DNA of 64,000 nt, taken from contig CAMGYJ010000005.1 in NCBI GenBank assembly GCA_946122785.1, positions 66,228,200 through 66,292,199 of the forward strand. The letters run 5' to 3'. Made by a program: the position numbers and the translations under genes. Within the stretch, counting starts at the first letter, position 1; each line of letters starts with the position of its first letter. Below the pieces are notes generated by a model, which was not told where the DNA came from, did not search any database, and saw only the letters and a list, made by a program, of their open reading frames with translations. The stretch comes from Linum tenue (taxonomy: Eukaryota > Streptophyta > Magnoliopsida > Malpighiales > Linaceae). Of the stretch, positions 33,855-46,536 are shown piece by piece.

Positions 33855-34750
33855 TGTTGGGTGATCGAGCGCGAGACCTACTTCTGCAATTGAACCTGAA
33901 ACCCTAATTTTCTTTCTTCGTGACCAAATTGGGAATACGATGTGAGGTGAAGAAGAGACAACAAAATGATAAAACTCAAAGAATCAATTTGATCAGATTA
34001 AGGCAATATGAATGGGCCGAGATAACTAGGTCTTCGAGTGGGCTCAAGTAATGACTAAGCCCACTAAAACTTATCATGGATCGTTCTCAGGCTCTTTTCG
34101 GATCAGACCTAGAAGCACTGCCTCGTCGTCTTTGTCGGGTTCCCCTGTTTCTTGATAGCACCTGCAAACCAAAGCAACACTACCAGAAATGACTCTTAAG
34201 CACAAATGCAACTGTAAAGGAAGATGAACACACAGGGTTTTTATATGGTATCCGGTACTATTTGACTTAGTACCGACTAATCCATTCCACAGTCGAAGGG
34301 TCTCAATCGATTCCTTCGACGGTTCACTACGAACTTGTAGTCTAATCTCAATTACAATCAATCTCCAAGCAACTCCGTGTTGCTGATCAGACCCAAATTG
34401 GATTCGCTCCCCGCAAACCCTTCTCCCAGAATATAACCTATCCTTGGAACAGTTTCCCCAACTGACAATGACTTCTCTCTTTTCTCTATCTCAGAACGAT
34501 GAAACTCTTTCTCGTGGTGATATAGACAGAGTGGAATGGAAAAGTGCTTCTCTTCTTGTGAGACTGTATTTTTATATCTATCTACTGTCGACCGTTGCTC
34601 CTTGATCCTCTTTTATCTAGCTGATTTTCCTGCTTAATTTGTAGCGAGCTTTCCTTCTCTAGCATCAATCAACCACAGTTGGATACTTTCCTTTCTGGAA
34701 GCGCACTGTATTTGCCAACGGTGCATGACATTGACGAGCTTCACACAACA
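33855..34750 (-). repeat. 5' LTR of the truncated copia element (896 bp)
   Basis: The minus strand starts TGTTGTGTGAAGC and ends CGATCACCCAACA, right before the PBS. Its outer edge (34751) joins Athila element A sequence. That suggests the copia element inserted into element A. Confidence 0.75.
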
Positions 34751-35094
34751 ATATTTCTGGTGAAGTCCAAGGTGAAGACCATGGAGTCTCTTGGATGCCT
34801 CATCCGGTGCTTGAGATAGAAAGGATCCACTTGAGAATTGATTTACAAGGTTTTGAAGGTGAGGCTCCTTTATAAAGATGTCATTATCCGTGAATGGCTA
34901 GTAGCATTCCCCGAACTCTCCATTTTCAAGAATAGGAGCTAGATCTCCCTTGACAAATTGGTTTCCTTTATTAGGGCTTCTCTCTTCAAAGATAAACCTT
35001 CGAATATTTCTTCCATGACCACCAGAGAGATGAGAAACCTTGAAAAACTCTTGGGTTTTCATTTTGCAAGAAGATTTCTCTTTACCCGGCTTCT

Positions 35095-35829
35095 TCATAT
35101 TTTGCAAGTCACTCCCTCCTTCGACTTGAGTATCATGGGGTCAACATGGGAGACCATATTGAACCATTCAATCTCGGGGCTTGAAGGTAGTGTGGTAGGA
35201 GGTGTAACCGGCTCACAATCCATCTTGACATAGTCCCATTTGCAATACTTGTGGAAGTTTGGGATTGGAGTCATCTTGTAGCTTATCTCCTCTTCACCAA
35301 ACCTTAAGGGCATCTTGCTTCCACTTCCATCAATGATAGTCCGTCCCATAGCTAAGAAAGGTCGGCCTAGAAAAATTGATGCATCATACCCCTCCGTGTC
35401 TAGAACCACGAAGTCCACCGGATAGACAAAATGACCACACCTTACCAAGATATTCTCTATGATTCCTCTTGGCTCAACAACAGACCTATTGGCCAACTCA
35501 ATCCGTATTGGCGTAGGAATGAGTGGTCCAAGGTTCAATTCCTTGTATATCCGTGTAGGCATGATGTTGATGCTAGACCCCAAATCGGATAACGGATTCC
35601 AAAATGTATTTTCTCCAAAAGTGCATGGAATAGTGAAGATTCCCAGATCTCTTAGTTTGGGAGGGAATCCTCCATAACCAGTGGATGCCGAAGCAACTTC
35701 ATTAACGGATACCATAGCTACCTCCACCATTTTCCTCTTTCCCGACAATATTTCCTTCAAGAACTTTGTATATTTAGAGATCTTCAATAACATGTCTAGG
35801 AAAGGGACGGTTACCTTTAATTGCTTCAA
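35095..35829 (-). pseudogene. Athila-type protease region (element A)
   Basis: An open frame of about 244 codons. It has FTIPC, the active-site-region motif DLGSSINIMP, ANRSVVEPRGIIENILV, and IFLGRPFLAMGRTIID, the order of the retropepsin in Athila polyproteins. The frame continues to a stop before any RT motif. The upstream link to gag has an in-frame stop near 36000. It is a decayed part of gag-pol. Confidence 0.8.
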
Positions 35830-36120
35830 GGTGTCTTTCCATGGAGCACACTCATGATAAAGATCGCTTTCAAATAACCGTCTAGGATAAGGAGGTTTTG
35901 ATGTTGGCTCGGGTTCATGAGTCTTCTTAAATTTTTCTTCCTCTTCGATATTGGCTTCAATGGAAGGTTTTACTTCCTCCCGAGCTACTTCTTCTTCTTA
36001 AACAACTTCAATGGTCGGCCACTCCTTAGAGTTACCGCATGACATCCTTCTTTTGGATTCGGCTTGGTATTGCTCGGTAGAGTTCCTTGAGGTCTCAATG
36101 AGATAGTTTGAGACAATGAA

Positions 36121-36699
36121 TAGGGGCGCAGCTAGCCCTTAACAAGGGGGTTCCATGGCACCCCCTTGGTTTGGAGAAACCATCAAAATTAGTAGTATTA
36201 TACTAATAATGAACAACAGAAAAACTCTCTTATTGCTCACTCGCAAATGTTTAGTATCCAACCATAATCGATTATATAAATTAATTTAACCTACTAATAT
36301 CTACATTGATAAACTTTATCAAGTTGGATATGACGTACGGATTATCATAGAAAATCAATAACTTTCTACGATAACGATAATCGGTAGAGAAAATTTGTTC
36401 CCGTCAATATATATGCTTCAGAAATTAGGTTTAGTTTGCTACTACTTGTTGTCAATACACATGTTAGTAGAATGTTTTCTGCAATGGAATAGTAGACTAG
36501 TCTAATAGAGTGAAACGAAATTGTAAATAATTATATAGTGAGATAACATTAAGAGCAATCTTATAATTTGAATAATTATGTAGTTTTAAAATAATTTGAT
36601 AATATGAAACATCAAACTTCAAAATGGCTATTGTTCAAAAATTATTTTAGTTATCATTTTTAATGCACCCCCTTGCTTGAAATTCTAGCTACGTCACTA
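36121..36699. mobile_element. hAT-like MITE inside element A gag (579 bp)
   Basis: Ends: TAGGGGCGCAGCTAG on the left, and TAGTGACGTAGCTAG as the complement of the right (12 of 15 match). Both are followed by a GGGGGTnCCA/GGGGGTGCA box. Flanks ACAATGAA (36113-36120) and CCAATGAA (36700-36707) are an 8-bp duplication with one mismatch. The inside is AT-rich and non-coding. Confidence 0.8.
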
Positions 36700-36848
36700 C
36701 CAATGAACTTAGTTGAGCTTCAAGATTTTGAAGTGAAGCTTGTTGATTACTTTGACCCGCTTCCAAACTCAAGAATTTGGTTGAGGTATTCTCTATGAAC
36801 TTGTCAATAGCTTCAAACTTCTTGTTGGAATGTGTAAAAATTGCCCCA

Positions 36849-38077
36849 CTAAGTCTTCAAGTTTAGTAAGTTGACCGTTGGAGGGTCAGCTTTGTTCTTG
36901 ATATACTCCTTGGTATGTTGGTTGACTTGGCCTTTGATAAGAAGTTTGAATTGGAGCTTGAGATTGAAACCCTGGAGGTTTCCTATCCGTTGGAGAAGAC
37001 CAAAGAAAGTTCGGGTGATTCCTCCATCCCAGATTATACATCGAGCTACAAGGGTTTTTTCCTCGAGATTGACCTCCAACAAAGTTGGCTTGCTCGAATT
37101 GTATAGAAGCTTCAATCATAGACTTGCACTCTTCCATATTATGACTTGAGTCACCGCACCAATCACACTTCATAAGTTGCTTACCATTGCCTTTCATTGA
37201 TGATGCAACTTGATCGATTTTCTTGGAAAGTTCTTGAATATGGGCCGATAGAGATGATGGTTCTTTAATCTTCAATAAAATTCCCTTTGATATGCTCTTG
37301 CCCCTTCTTCCGTCACCCCAATCATAGCTATTTAGGGTCTCTTTGATTAATTGTTGAAGTTCTCCGGCTTCTTTGTTTCGAATGGCACCTCCACTAGCCG
37401 CATCAATAAGGCTCCATGATTCATTTGTTAACCCATTATAGAAACTTTTGACCTGTAGCCAATCGGCTATGCCATGTTGAGGACACTTGAGTAGGAGAGA
37501 TGTGAATCATTACCATGCTTCAAACAATGGTTCGTCTTCTTCTTGACGGAACATAGTAATCTCGCTTCTCATCAAAGTCGTCTTAGAAGGTGGAACGTAC
37601 CTTGCAACGAACTTGTTGCATTGATCATCCCATGAGGTAATTGAGTGTTGTGGTTGATTATTAAATCACTACTTTGTTGCTCCATTCAAGGTAAATGGGA
37701 ATAACCTCAGCCGGATAGCCTCTTGAGGAACCCCATTCACTTTGATTCAATCCGTCAACTCGTAAAAATGACTTGACATGCGCATGTGCATCTTCACTCA
37801 TCATCCCATTGAATTGAACCACACTTTGAAGCATTGAAATTGTGCCCGACTTTATCTCATAATCATTGTTGGGTAACGTCGGATGAAGAATAAGTGATTG
37901 AATATTGTCCACACTAGGCCTAGAATAAGAGCCCATTGTTCTTCGCCTTGGTGGTACTTGAGGCTGATGTTCTGCCATTGGTGGAGATCGAGGTCTTGCA
38001 ACTCTTCTTAGATTACAAAGGGTTCTCTCGATTTTAGTATCAAGAGGTAATAGTCTCAAGTAATCCCTCATTCGCAT
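36849..38077 (-). pseudogene. Athila-type gag, fragmented (element A)
   Basis: Pieces of gag in several frames. 38077-37661 carries the N-terminal part, ending near SMLQSVVQFNGM and a DAHAHVKSFLRV core motif. 37275-36886 carries a zinc-knuckle-like CDWCGDSSHNMEEC and a Gln/Pro/Tyr-rich stretch (YQRPSQPTYQG). Frameshifts and stops separate them. gag continues to the left of the MITE into 35830-36112. Not functional. Confidence 0.75.
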
Positions 38078-38285
38078 ACAAAGATGCTACAAAACAAAAC
38101 CTCAACAACCCATGACGTACAAAAGTGGCAAATGACAACACAAACAAAGACAAAAATATGAAAACAAAATACAAAATGGAAGCACAAAATGAAGCAAAAC
38201 TAAATAAACAAACAACACAAACACACAAATAAAGCAACGTAAAAACTAACTAACAACTTAATGATTTTCTAATAGTTACCAAGGG

Positions 38286-38303
38286 TCCTCGACAATGGCG
38301 CCA
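38286..38303 (-). other. PBS of element A
   Basis: The minus strand reads TGGCGCCATTGTCGAGGA, close to the Asp-tRNA site used by Athila-type elements. Confidence 0.8.
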
Positions 38304-38310
38304 AAAAGCT

Positions 38311-39863
38311 TGATCACTTGAACCCGTGCATGTTATTGTCAGTGGTTAGCATGTATCAACAAATATCCCATCCTACGCCAAGTTTAACCTAGGATGGCAT
38401 TGTCGTATAGTGGTAATCAAGGTCGTGTTCTAATTGGATCCTGGTACTCTAGCCTACTTCCCACCTTGTTGTTAATTAGGTAATCGGTTTTTGAGGTTTT
38501 GAGTGGAGGATATGAGAAAACACTAGTCTAGAGGTTGATCAAAGCTAAAACCAGGTACTTCGGGAACTAATCCTCCCCCTAGATTAGAGCTACTATGTAT
38601 GTTTAGATGCTTAGGGTTATCGAATGTGGTGGTTATCCACACGCCTCCGAGTAAGCCTTCACTAAACCCATGTTTCAGTCACCTCGATCTAGGCTATCAT
38701 ATCTGGGGATTTAAGCTTATGGCTCATTTCAATGGAAACTGTCCACCGTCCACACCAAGGTTTCATCCCTAGTTCCATCTAGGAAGGCTACCTATTGCAT
38801 GGCTTCGGTCGCCTCGACCACTATAGGCCCCCATTCACACATCTAACCTAAAATCGCCAGATGGCGCATACCCGTCTAACCCTAGAACTCCTTACCCAGC
38901 AGAGTAGCATGAAGTAGGCTAAGAGGAAGATTAGGACGACTTATCCAAGCATCGTCATTTAGGAAAGAGTGACATTAAGAATCAACTAGACAAACGCATT
39001 CATTCATTCAAATCCTAAAATATCTATACATACATGCATACATACATACATATTAAACCCTAAAACTAGGTTTTGGGGTTTAGTACCCCTAGTACCTTAG
39101 AGGACTACTCCATAAAAGAGGGAAGAAGATACATGGTAGAAATAAGAAGACTTGGGGTAGAAGATGCATTCTTGCTCCAAACTCCTCCTTCTTCTCTTTC
39201 TCTTCTCCTTCCTTCAGCTTCTCTCTCTCCTCTCTCTCCAGAACTAGAAATTTCACCCAAAATTAGCTCCCTTGAAAAGGGGGAAGGGGTCTTCTATTTA
39301 TAGGCATATTGGATTCGAGGAATTTCGTGGCCTGAGGCAGGGACATCGCAGCCGTGATCTTTGGTCAATGGGTCGTGATCTCAAAACGTTGTCGTCGAGG
39401 CCTTAAGGAAGAAGGAGATTGTGGCCTAACTTCGCGGTCGCGATCCTTGCGTTGAGGTCGTGATCTTCCTCGCGGGCATTTGCGCGTTGGCCGTGATTCA
39501 ACTGGGGAAAGTCTTGCTCATCCATGGCTCCTTCCTTGTGAAGTTCACGCCTTGCGATTCCAAGATCACTTTCGCGATCTTTGGCTTCTGGGACACGATC
39601 TTAAGTGAGACTTCACAAGTGAGTTCCCGGGCGTGATCTTTGGCTTCTAGACCACGATCTTCAATCCTTGCCCCTTTTCTACACTTGTGACCTTGTTTTG
39701 TACTTAATTTACATATATTGACTAATACACCCTATAATCACATCAAAATCAAATAGGAACGAAATAGGGATATATTTGACAATGTTTAAACGCTTAAGCT
39801 CATGAATTGGTACAAAACAAACCCTAATATGGAGGGTAGATAACTCCGATTTTGGTGTTATCA
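38311..39863 (-). repeat. 5' LTR of Athila-type element A (1553 bp)
   Basis: The minus strand starts TGATAACACCAAAATC and ends GTTCAAGTGATCA. The ends are TGAT...ATCA, and the PBS follows after seven bases. It contains short repeats built on GTGATCTT/CGATCTT (39350-39660). The outer edge joins a copia fragment at 39864. Confidence 0.8.
39295..39302 (-). promoter_or_regulatory. TATA box in the element A LTR
   Basis: TATAAATA on the minus strand, with a pyrimidine/purine-biased leader after it. Likely promoter of element A RNA. Confidence 0.5.
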
Positions 39864-40255
39864 TGAAGATACAAGGGCAAGCTTATTAGAATGATTTCAT
39901 CACCAACAACAGCAACGCTCTTCACGTCGCTCGTCGCATCCTTGTTACCCATGTTGAATAAGAATAATAATCTGGACCTATTGCTCTGATACCATGTAAA
40001 ATATGCGAAAAAAAAGGAGACAGAGATTTTACGTGGTTTCCCCGAATATTGGGACTAGTCCATGGACAGCTAGCGCTCTCAGCTTAGGGTTTCACTAGTA
40101 GTAGAAATGGAGTGTCGAATGTCTTGTTGTGTTACAGAAGGAGGCTGCCGCAATAGCTAAATATACCATACACCTAACCAACTAGGTAAATAGGAAAATA
40201 AAGCAAAAAAGATACAGCGAAAACAAATTATGTACAAATCAGTCCAATACTATCA
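39864..40255 (-). mobile_element. Copia LTR with PBS and start of gag (fragment)
   Basis: On the minus strand an LTR (about 40255 or 40235 to 39995) ends in ATTTTACA. It is followed directly by TGGTATCAGAGCAAT, a perfect initiator-Met PBS (39980-39994). Further on, an ATG at about 39952 opens a short frame starting MGNKDATSDVKS that is cut at 39864 by the LTR of element A. So element A seems to have landed in this copia copy. The outer LTR end is ambiguous by 20 bp. Confidence 0.65.
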
Positions 40256-40793
40256 ATTCATTTTTAGTAGTTTATATAATATTTCACATGGAATTCATAA
40301 CTATTTTCTTAATGTGGTTATGATAGGCCTTGAGTGTGTTTTATACTATTTTATGCCCTTTGGTGTTATTTTGTGCTTTTTAAGGATATAATGCACTCGA
40401 AATGAATATGGATCACCAAAGGACCCAATGGATCAAAAGAGGATGAGATTACAAGCTTGTGAGCCGAGCAACCAAGCCCAATAAGAAAAAATGTATCGGT
40501 TGGAACTGCCAAACCATCGCCACTACGAGGGAACCTCTCTATAAGCTTCCATAAGGACCTTACTTCATCCTCAATTCGAAGGAATCTGAGTTCAATCTGT
40601 ACAACAAAGTTTTTGGCCGTCTTTTATAGGAGAAGGACTAGAAACTCCCTTCTATAACTAGTATAAATAGAAGCTTAGGCTAGAGTTTTCATGCACCCTT
40701 TACATGATTTGCCCACGAGGCATGGGTCAGCATCTCTTAAGAAGGAAACGAAGCTCTACACCAATGATGTTGATACCATCACTGGTGATATGT

Positions 40794-40825
<32 letters not shown>

Positions 40826-41606
40826 TCTCTATCTATTGTCTTGATAGCTCAAGATTTTTTAGGGATTTGAATTCTATAATGCTCATGTATCTTTCAGTGA
40901 CTTTATAAGATGTTGGTTTCATTAGATGTTGTTTGATTCAATGCTTTAATCATTATTATGATTATATCATCGATGCTTGTATATTATGTATTTATTATAA
41001 TGCTTATGAATACATTGTATGCTACTATGGTCATCGTTTATAGTATCATTGAGGATGTTAGAGAACGACTTTCTTGTGATATCTCATGCATGTATGGATT
41101 GATTGACAACCTGTTAGTGTATGCACACTTGATTGTTAGATCATTGATGATATAGACCATCGTTATGGCTCATAGAGACCTATAATTAATGATGTGTTAT
41201 CCTTACTTCCTAATCATTCATTATTTAGTTGGAGGCATGAAGCGAAAGCATGAATTAGCTAGTTATTGTTTCTTTCGCATGTGGCAAAAGCTCGGTGAGT
41301 AACACATCCGTAGAAGGGATAGGGTATCATAATATATGAAGTACCAAAGTATCTTATTGATGAGATTGTATGCATAATCATCTAGATGAAACTATCTAGA
41401 CACTCGCTTTAATTACTTGCTTTGCTTTCTTTACTTGCTTTAGTAGACCACAAAATCAAAGGGCACCTCAACCCATCTAATTTACTTTCTTTTTTTTACT
41501 ACATTACTCAAGCATAAGTAGTTATTTTTGACTAGTTTCTATCAAAAGACCCTATGGAATACGACCCCTGGGCATCCTAGGATTATAACTCGATTTGCCA
41601 CATCAA
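40249..41606 (+). repeat. LTR-like copy 1 of a decayed element
   Basis: From CTATCAATTCATTTTTAGTAG it runs parallel to 46573-46750 for at least 150 bp, and near its end to 42500-43010. It ends around CCACATCA, followed by TGCTCCATTGTCGGGCA (a decayed Asp-type PBS, 41613-41629). This gives plus orientation. It contains a CT microsatellite at 40793-40831. Its first bases seem to be lost at the copia junction. Confidence 0.55.
40793..40831. repeat. CT microsatellite
   Basis: About 19 CT dinucleotides with single interruptions, in LTR-like copy 1. Confidence 0.9.
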
Positions 41607-42047
41607 GTGTTTTGCTCCATTGTCGGGCATTTTTTTTATTGTATTTGAAAGAGCTAACCTATTTTGTTTGATTTGATTTATAAAAGAAAAAAATAATTAT
41701 GCTCTAGTTGTTTTGTTTAGCAGGATTCCAGCTCAAACAAGCCATAACAATCCATACAAGGACGTGATACCCAAAAAAAAGGAGCCTCAACCGGGGCAAG
41801 ATGGTCATATGATATCTATTCAAGTACTCCACGCCAAAGGCATTGTAGCTCAATGCAAGAAGCATCAAGAAAAAACATCCATCATGTGCAAACCATAAAA
41901 TATCATCGAGAATAAGCATTTACGCAAGTCCTAATTGAAGATGATGAAGATCTCAGTCCCTTTAATGCAAGCCTCATCAGATGGAGCTAGGAGTATGCAG
42001 TCATGATGTAAGGAGTTTGATGACACTTTATTTATAGTGTTTGTCAC
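41607..42047 (+). other. Internal remnant between LTR-like copies 1 and 2
   Basis: Starts with the decayed PBS. No gene is supported. Confidence 0.45.
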
Positions 42048-43014
42048 CCTCATATTTGATACATTTTCCCCTTCTATCAATATATTTTTGGTCATTTCAA
42101 TGATAATTCCTGTCTAAATCACAATTATTTGATCAATGAGCTTTTAAAAGACCTAGGATTCGTTCATGTACCATTGATACCTTGGAGGTATGCTTTTGAT
42201 GGTTTTGAAAGTACAAAGCAACCTAAGGAAGACTGAATCAAGCATTCCATTTGCCTTGTTGACGATGTTTCCTTAGGCTATTAGGAGAAGGAGGCTCTTT
42301 CCAAGTCAGTTTAGGATGTTTTAGGCCGGATTCTCCCTACATATAGAGAGCATGACTCCGTTGTAAAACTAAGAGTACACAAACACACAAAATTTTGTAA
42401 AACTCTACTTGAGTGCCTAGTTTAGTCTAAAAAAACGGTGTCTATAGCCAAGGAGATGTTGTCATCATAAATGGTGGTACCATCGATGCATCTATACTTC
42501 AAGTAGTATCGATGCTTGATTATTAGATCATCGATGTTATATACTATTTTTATGGTTCATAGAAGCCCACAATTAACTATATGTTACCCTAACTTCCTTT
42601 TTCTTCATTAATTAGGTGATGGCATAAAGCGAAAGCATGCATTAGCTAGTTAAATCTCTATTGCAAGAGGTGCATGCATGGGTAGAGAGTTGCTTTTTTT
42701 TATAAAAGCGATGGGGTAGAGAGTGGCCTTAGAGGATGGGATACGACATTGCAATACATGAACTATCGATGATCTAACAATCAAGCATGATATGACTGAG
42801 CCCTAATTTGCATGATCTTTTTTGAGTTCACTACCTTTTAGAATAACGTATATTTACTTTACATGCATCAATAAATATAAAAATCCTAAACAAATTTACT
42901 CTTCTTGTTGTTTTTTGTTTGTTTAATTCGTGTGTGTCATGATGGTTGGTATGAGTAGTTCTTCATTATAAGACCTCAACGAATACGACCCTAGGACATC
43001 CTAGGATTTTTATC
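42048..43014 (+). repeat. LTR-like copy 2 (diverged)
   Basis: Begins GTTTGTCACCCTCATATTTG, matching 46537 onward (TTATCACTCCCATATTTG). It later matches copy 1, for example GCATAAAGCGAAAGCATG and GAATACGACCC..GGnCATCCTAGG. A large part of the copy 1 middle is missing or diverged. Confidence 0.5.
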
Positions 43015-43606
43015 ACTTGCATGCTATACTGCGAGTCAAATCTGGAGAGATCATAGATCATGAAGAGGAACTCACATACCATGGAAAGGAGGACCATTTG
43101 ACGAACAACCCAATGGATGAGGAAGAAGGAGAGCTCGAGGACCATGGAGAAGATAATCTGAAGACCGATGAGTTTGATGAAGAAGAATATGAACTTACCA
43201 CTCAATCTTTGTATGGATAAAAGTTCAAGTTAACCCTACTAGAAGTAACACTGAAAGAAATAAGTTGCAATCATGAACACTACGTAATAATCAAAAAATT
43301 TGTAGATTCATGGGAAGATGTTGAATGTTGCACAATAGAAGCAGGCTTCGGCCACTACCTACTAATTCTTCGATTTGCATTCACAAGCAATCCACCTACC
43401 AGTATGTCCTCAATCATTGGAGATATGCAGGAGAAAGAGGCGAGGTTGATGATCCCCCCCCCCCCCCGGTCACCCCTTAAGAAAGTTTTAATACAACCGA
43501 CCATTGAACAAGAGGAAGTGGAAGCAGATGCTTCACTCAAGGTTGATAAACGTAACCTAAAGATGAGCATAAAGACGATGAGCCACTAGAGAAGCAACCA
43601 TATCAA
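43015..43606 (+). pseudogene. Internal coding remnant of the decayed element
   Basis: 43017-43220 is open and Glu/Asp-rich (GEIIDHEEELTYHGKEDH). A later acidic stretch reads to DEPLEKQPYQ just before the solo LTR and seems to resume after it at 45603 (PIESKDELQEEPP). This resembles the acidic parts of Athila-type polyproteins but is too decayed to name. A run of 16 C lies at 43452-43467. Confidence 0.4.
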
Positions 43607-45597
43607 TGTAACATCCCGTTCCGACAAAACCCATATTTCGATCGCTAAAAAATTTCACGATTTAAAATCGGATCTTTTGATAGTATTTCGATGAAAATCG
43701 AAATATCGATCGATTGGATAAGTATACGTTATATATATATTTACATTAAGAGGTCACAGACCACTTATATAATCCCTTCCCCGATCCATTTCTTTTCTCA
43801 TCATCTCCTTCCTTTTATTCCGAGAGAAACAGAGCGAGCAGAGGAATTCAGGGGAACGACAAGGGAAAGTTTCAAAGCTCAATTCTTGAGCTCTACTGAT
43901 CCAAAAATCCCGTAAGTAATGCCTAATTCATCTATACATCGTGATTTATCGATTTAGAGCTTTAAAACTAGTTTTTGGTTCAGGAATTTCTTTAGTTCGG
44001 GAGGCTAAAATCGGTGTTTGAACGACCAGAACCGGTGAGGGATTAGCACGGCATACCGGGTTTGTCGTATCACGATAATTATATTGATGCCTAGAACTGA
44101 TCTAGGTGAACTAGAATGGCATGATTAGGGGTGTACGGACTTTTGAGTTATATGATGAACCCTGAACTGCTGTATGATATTATTGACTTGCCCTAATCGA
44201 TATGGACCTTGTTTATGTTGATGATTGCATATATGTTGCCAGATGTGGGTTTAATTGTGGATATGCCTTATGATGGTTTGATAAGGTGATTGGGTATGAT
44301 TTTTCATGATTGTTGTATTTGGATTCACAAGTGGGGGAAATAAACTTCCCAGGGTAATATCCCGAGGAGGATGACCTGCACGAGGGTTTATCCCGAGGAA
44401 GTGCAACTATACGACTCCTGGTTTACCTATGTTGAGCCAATTATGGCCAGGTCAAGTAAATTTGCAAGTAACGAATTATGATTAAGCAAGATGAGATTTA
44501 AATCATGCATAAGGATACCAAATATGATTATTTTGGTCACACGGTCAATTACATAGTAATTAGGGCTCCCCATGCTATTACTTTGTTATGACATGATAGT
44601 CACACCTCTCTTGTGGTGCTGACTGAAGATTATGATATGCATGATAGTCACACCTCTCATGTGGTGGTGACTGAAGATTATTCACGAGATATGACCACAC
44701 CTAGAGTGGTGTCGGGTATGGTTTCACCTATGGTGGTATGGGTGTATGTATGTATGATCACATCCTACGGGATGTTGGGTGTGTATGGTGGCCCGGGAGA
44801 TTTATTAACATGGGAGTAGCCAGGCGCCTATAAGTAAAACATGATAAGACGCATATGCATAAGTCAAGGTGGTTGAGTCTTTTGCCCATTGGGATATGAG
44901 GATGGTTGAGGTCCGATCCTAGTGTTTTGGCTTGATTGCTAGATGTATGGTAGGGGTATGCTTAATTTGTTATGAACTCACGATGCAATGATTGTCTCAC
45001 TCAGTCATGAGTTGACCCTCTTTATCCTTTTTCTCTGCTTATGCCATGTGTAAGCAGATCATCATCATCAGTAGCAGTAGATAGGTGTATAGGTGGGAGC
45101 TGAGCAAGAGTTGAAGGCAAGATGAGGTATGGTCTTCAACTATTATGTGCTTGGACTACTACTCGGGATTTTGTCCAGTGATTCACACCCTTTTGTAAAA
45201 TATGTTTTGAGAACATTTTCATGTGCATACTAGCTTCTGATGTAGTGTGAGATATCCACAGGTGTGGAAAGTTGATAATATGTGTATATTTGTGTAATTA
45301 TGTAAGTTGTGACGATTATGGCATGTATCAGTATGGTATGTAGTTGTAGTATGAAACTGTTACTATGGCTATGAAAAGTCAATGCATTTGTGAGTATATA
45401 TGTTATTCTATGGATGCATGGACTCAGATGAATTCTTTTGCAGGATTAGATGCAAGAATTGTTAGCCCATTACGCGAGTAATTCATGTCGAAATTTTATT
45501 TGGGTAAATTTGGTAATTAATGTAACACTAGTTTTAAATTCCGCTGCAATTGTATGAACAATATGATTAGGCAAAACGTTCAGGGTAGGGTGTTACA
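43607..45597. mobile_element. Solo LTR (1991 bp)
   Basis: Starts TGTAACATCCCG and ends GGGTGTTACA. Flanks are ATCAA (43602-43606) and CTCAA (45598-45602), a 5-bp duplication with one change. The reading frame on both sides joins without a break once the insert is ignored. TATATATATATTTA lies at 43730-43743. A 48-bp tandem repeat is at 44594-44687. No internal domain or second LTR is present, as expected after LTR-LTR recombination. Confidence 0.7.
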
Positions 45598-46536
45598 CTC
45601 AACCTATTGAATCAAAGGATGAGCTTCAAGAGGAGCCACCTATCATAAATCTTGATGATCAAACCAACATGTAATCCGATCAAGGAAGGGAACTAGATAC
45701 CACCACCATCCAAGAGATCATGAAGGAGTTCATAAATGAAGAAAATTCATCTTGCTCGACGGAGGGGACTTCAAGCCACTCTGAAGTCAAACCTAACCTC
45801 ACTTGACTTCTGGATGAGGATGCAATCGCATCATTCGAATTTCCCATGGTAAGTGCTAAGAAATAAAGTGTGGGGTAAGCCCAACATGTGAGAGATCTTC
45901 TCATTGCACAAAATTGGGTTTTGGAAGATGTACTATTTGAGCTTTAGTGGGGTACAAGTTTATGCTAGTTCCTCTCTAGTACTAGTAAAATTATCACTCG
46001 TTGAATTGATAACCAAATTGAGGATGTGTTAATAAGGGCGTGGGTAAAGCACCCGACACCCCATAGTTTTGATGACGTACGCTCCACAAGAATTGATGTA
46101 TAAGAGCTTCTAGCTTTTGCTCAATTAATAAGGATCGAATACTTTAAGTAAATAGAGAGCTCATTACATAAGAAACTCATAAAAAAAGTTATGTTCAAAA
46201 GAGGAAAAGTGGGGGTATGTGTTTGAAGAAAGTTAAAAGTGCTTAAAGGGTATTTCAAAAGTGCTTAAAAAAGTTATTAAAAGTTTCACTCTATGTGTTG
46301 TGAGACTCCAATGTATGTTTAGTCGTTTATGATTGAATTGGATTGCACGATGTCTTGCATGTTGATGTGGTTAGGATTCTCTCGTGCTATTGTTGACCTT
46401 GTAAGTTCACTTATGATCCACTACATGGGATTGGGGTTGAGTGATGTTCCTTGGTTTTCATTGAGTTGTATGATTGTGAGTAGTGTTTTCTTGGGGACAA
46501 TTAAAGTTCAAGTGTGGTGTCTCGACTCTCAATTAT
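45598..46536 (+). other. Decayed internal region after the solo LTR
   Basis: An acidic coding remnant up to about 45870, then AAGTGTGGGG and GTGGGGGTATGTG purine-rich words (45868, 46209). These look like the polypurine region of an Athila-type element. No intact ORF. Confidence 0.4.

Larger units (their letters stand above)
34751..38310 (-). mobile_element. Athila-type element A, internal part (gag and protease)
   Basis: It runs on the minus strand from the PBS at 38303 down to the copia LTR at 34750. It contains gag (38077 to about 35830, broken) and protease (35829-35095). After protease comes a Lys-rich stretch with no RT, so the element is truncated at the copia junction. A hAT-like MITE sits in gag. 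The part 34751-35094 holds no intact gene. Confidence 0.8.

Noticed and set aside
43452..43467. Poly-C run as a functional element
   Set aside because: A homopolymer in a decayed region, most simply slippage or a sequencing artefact.
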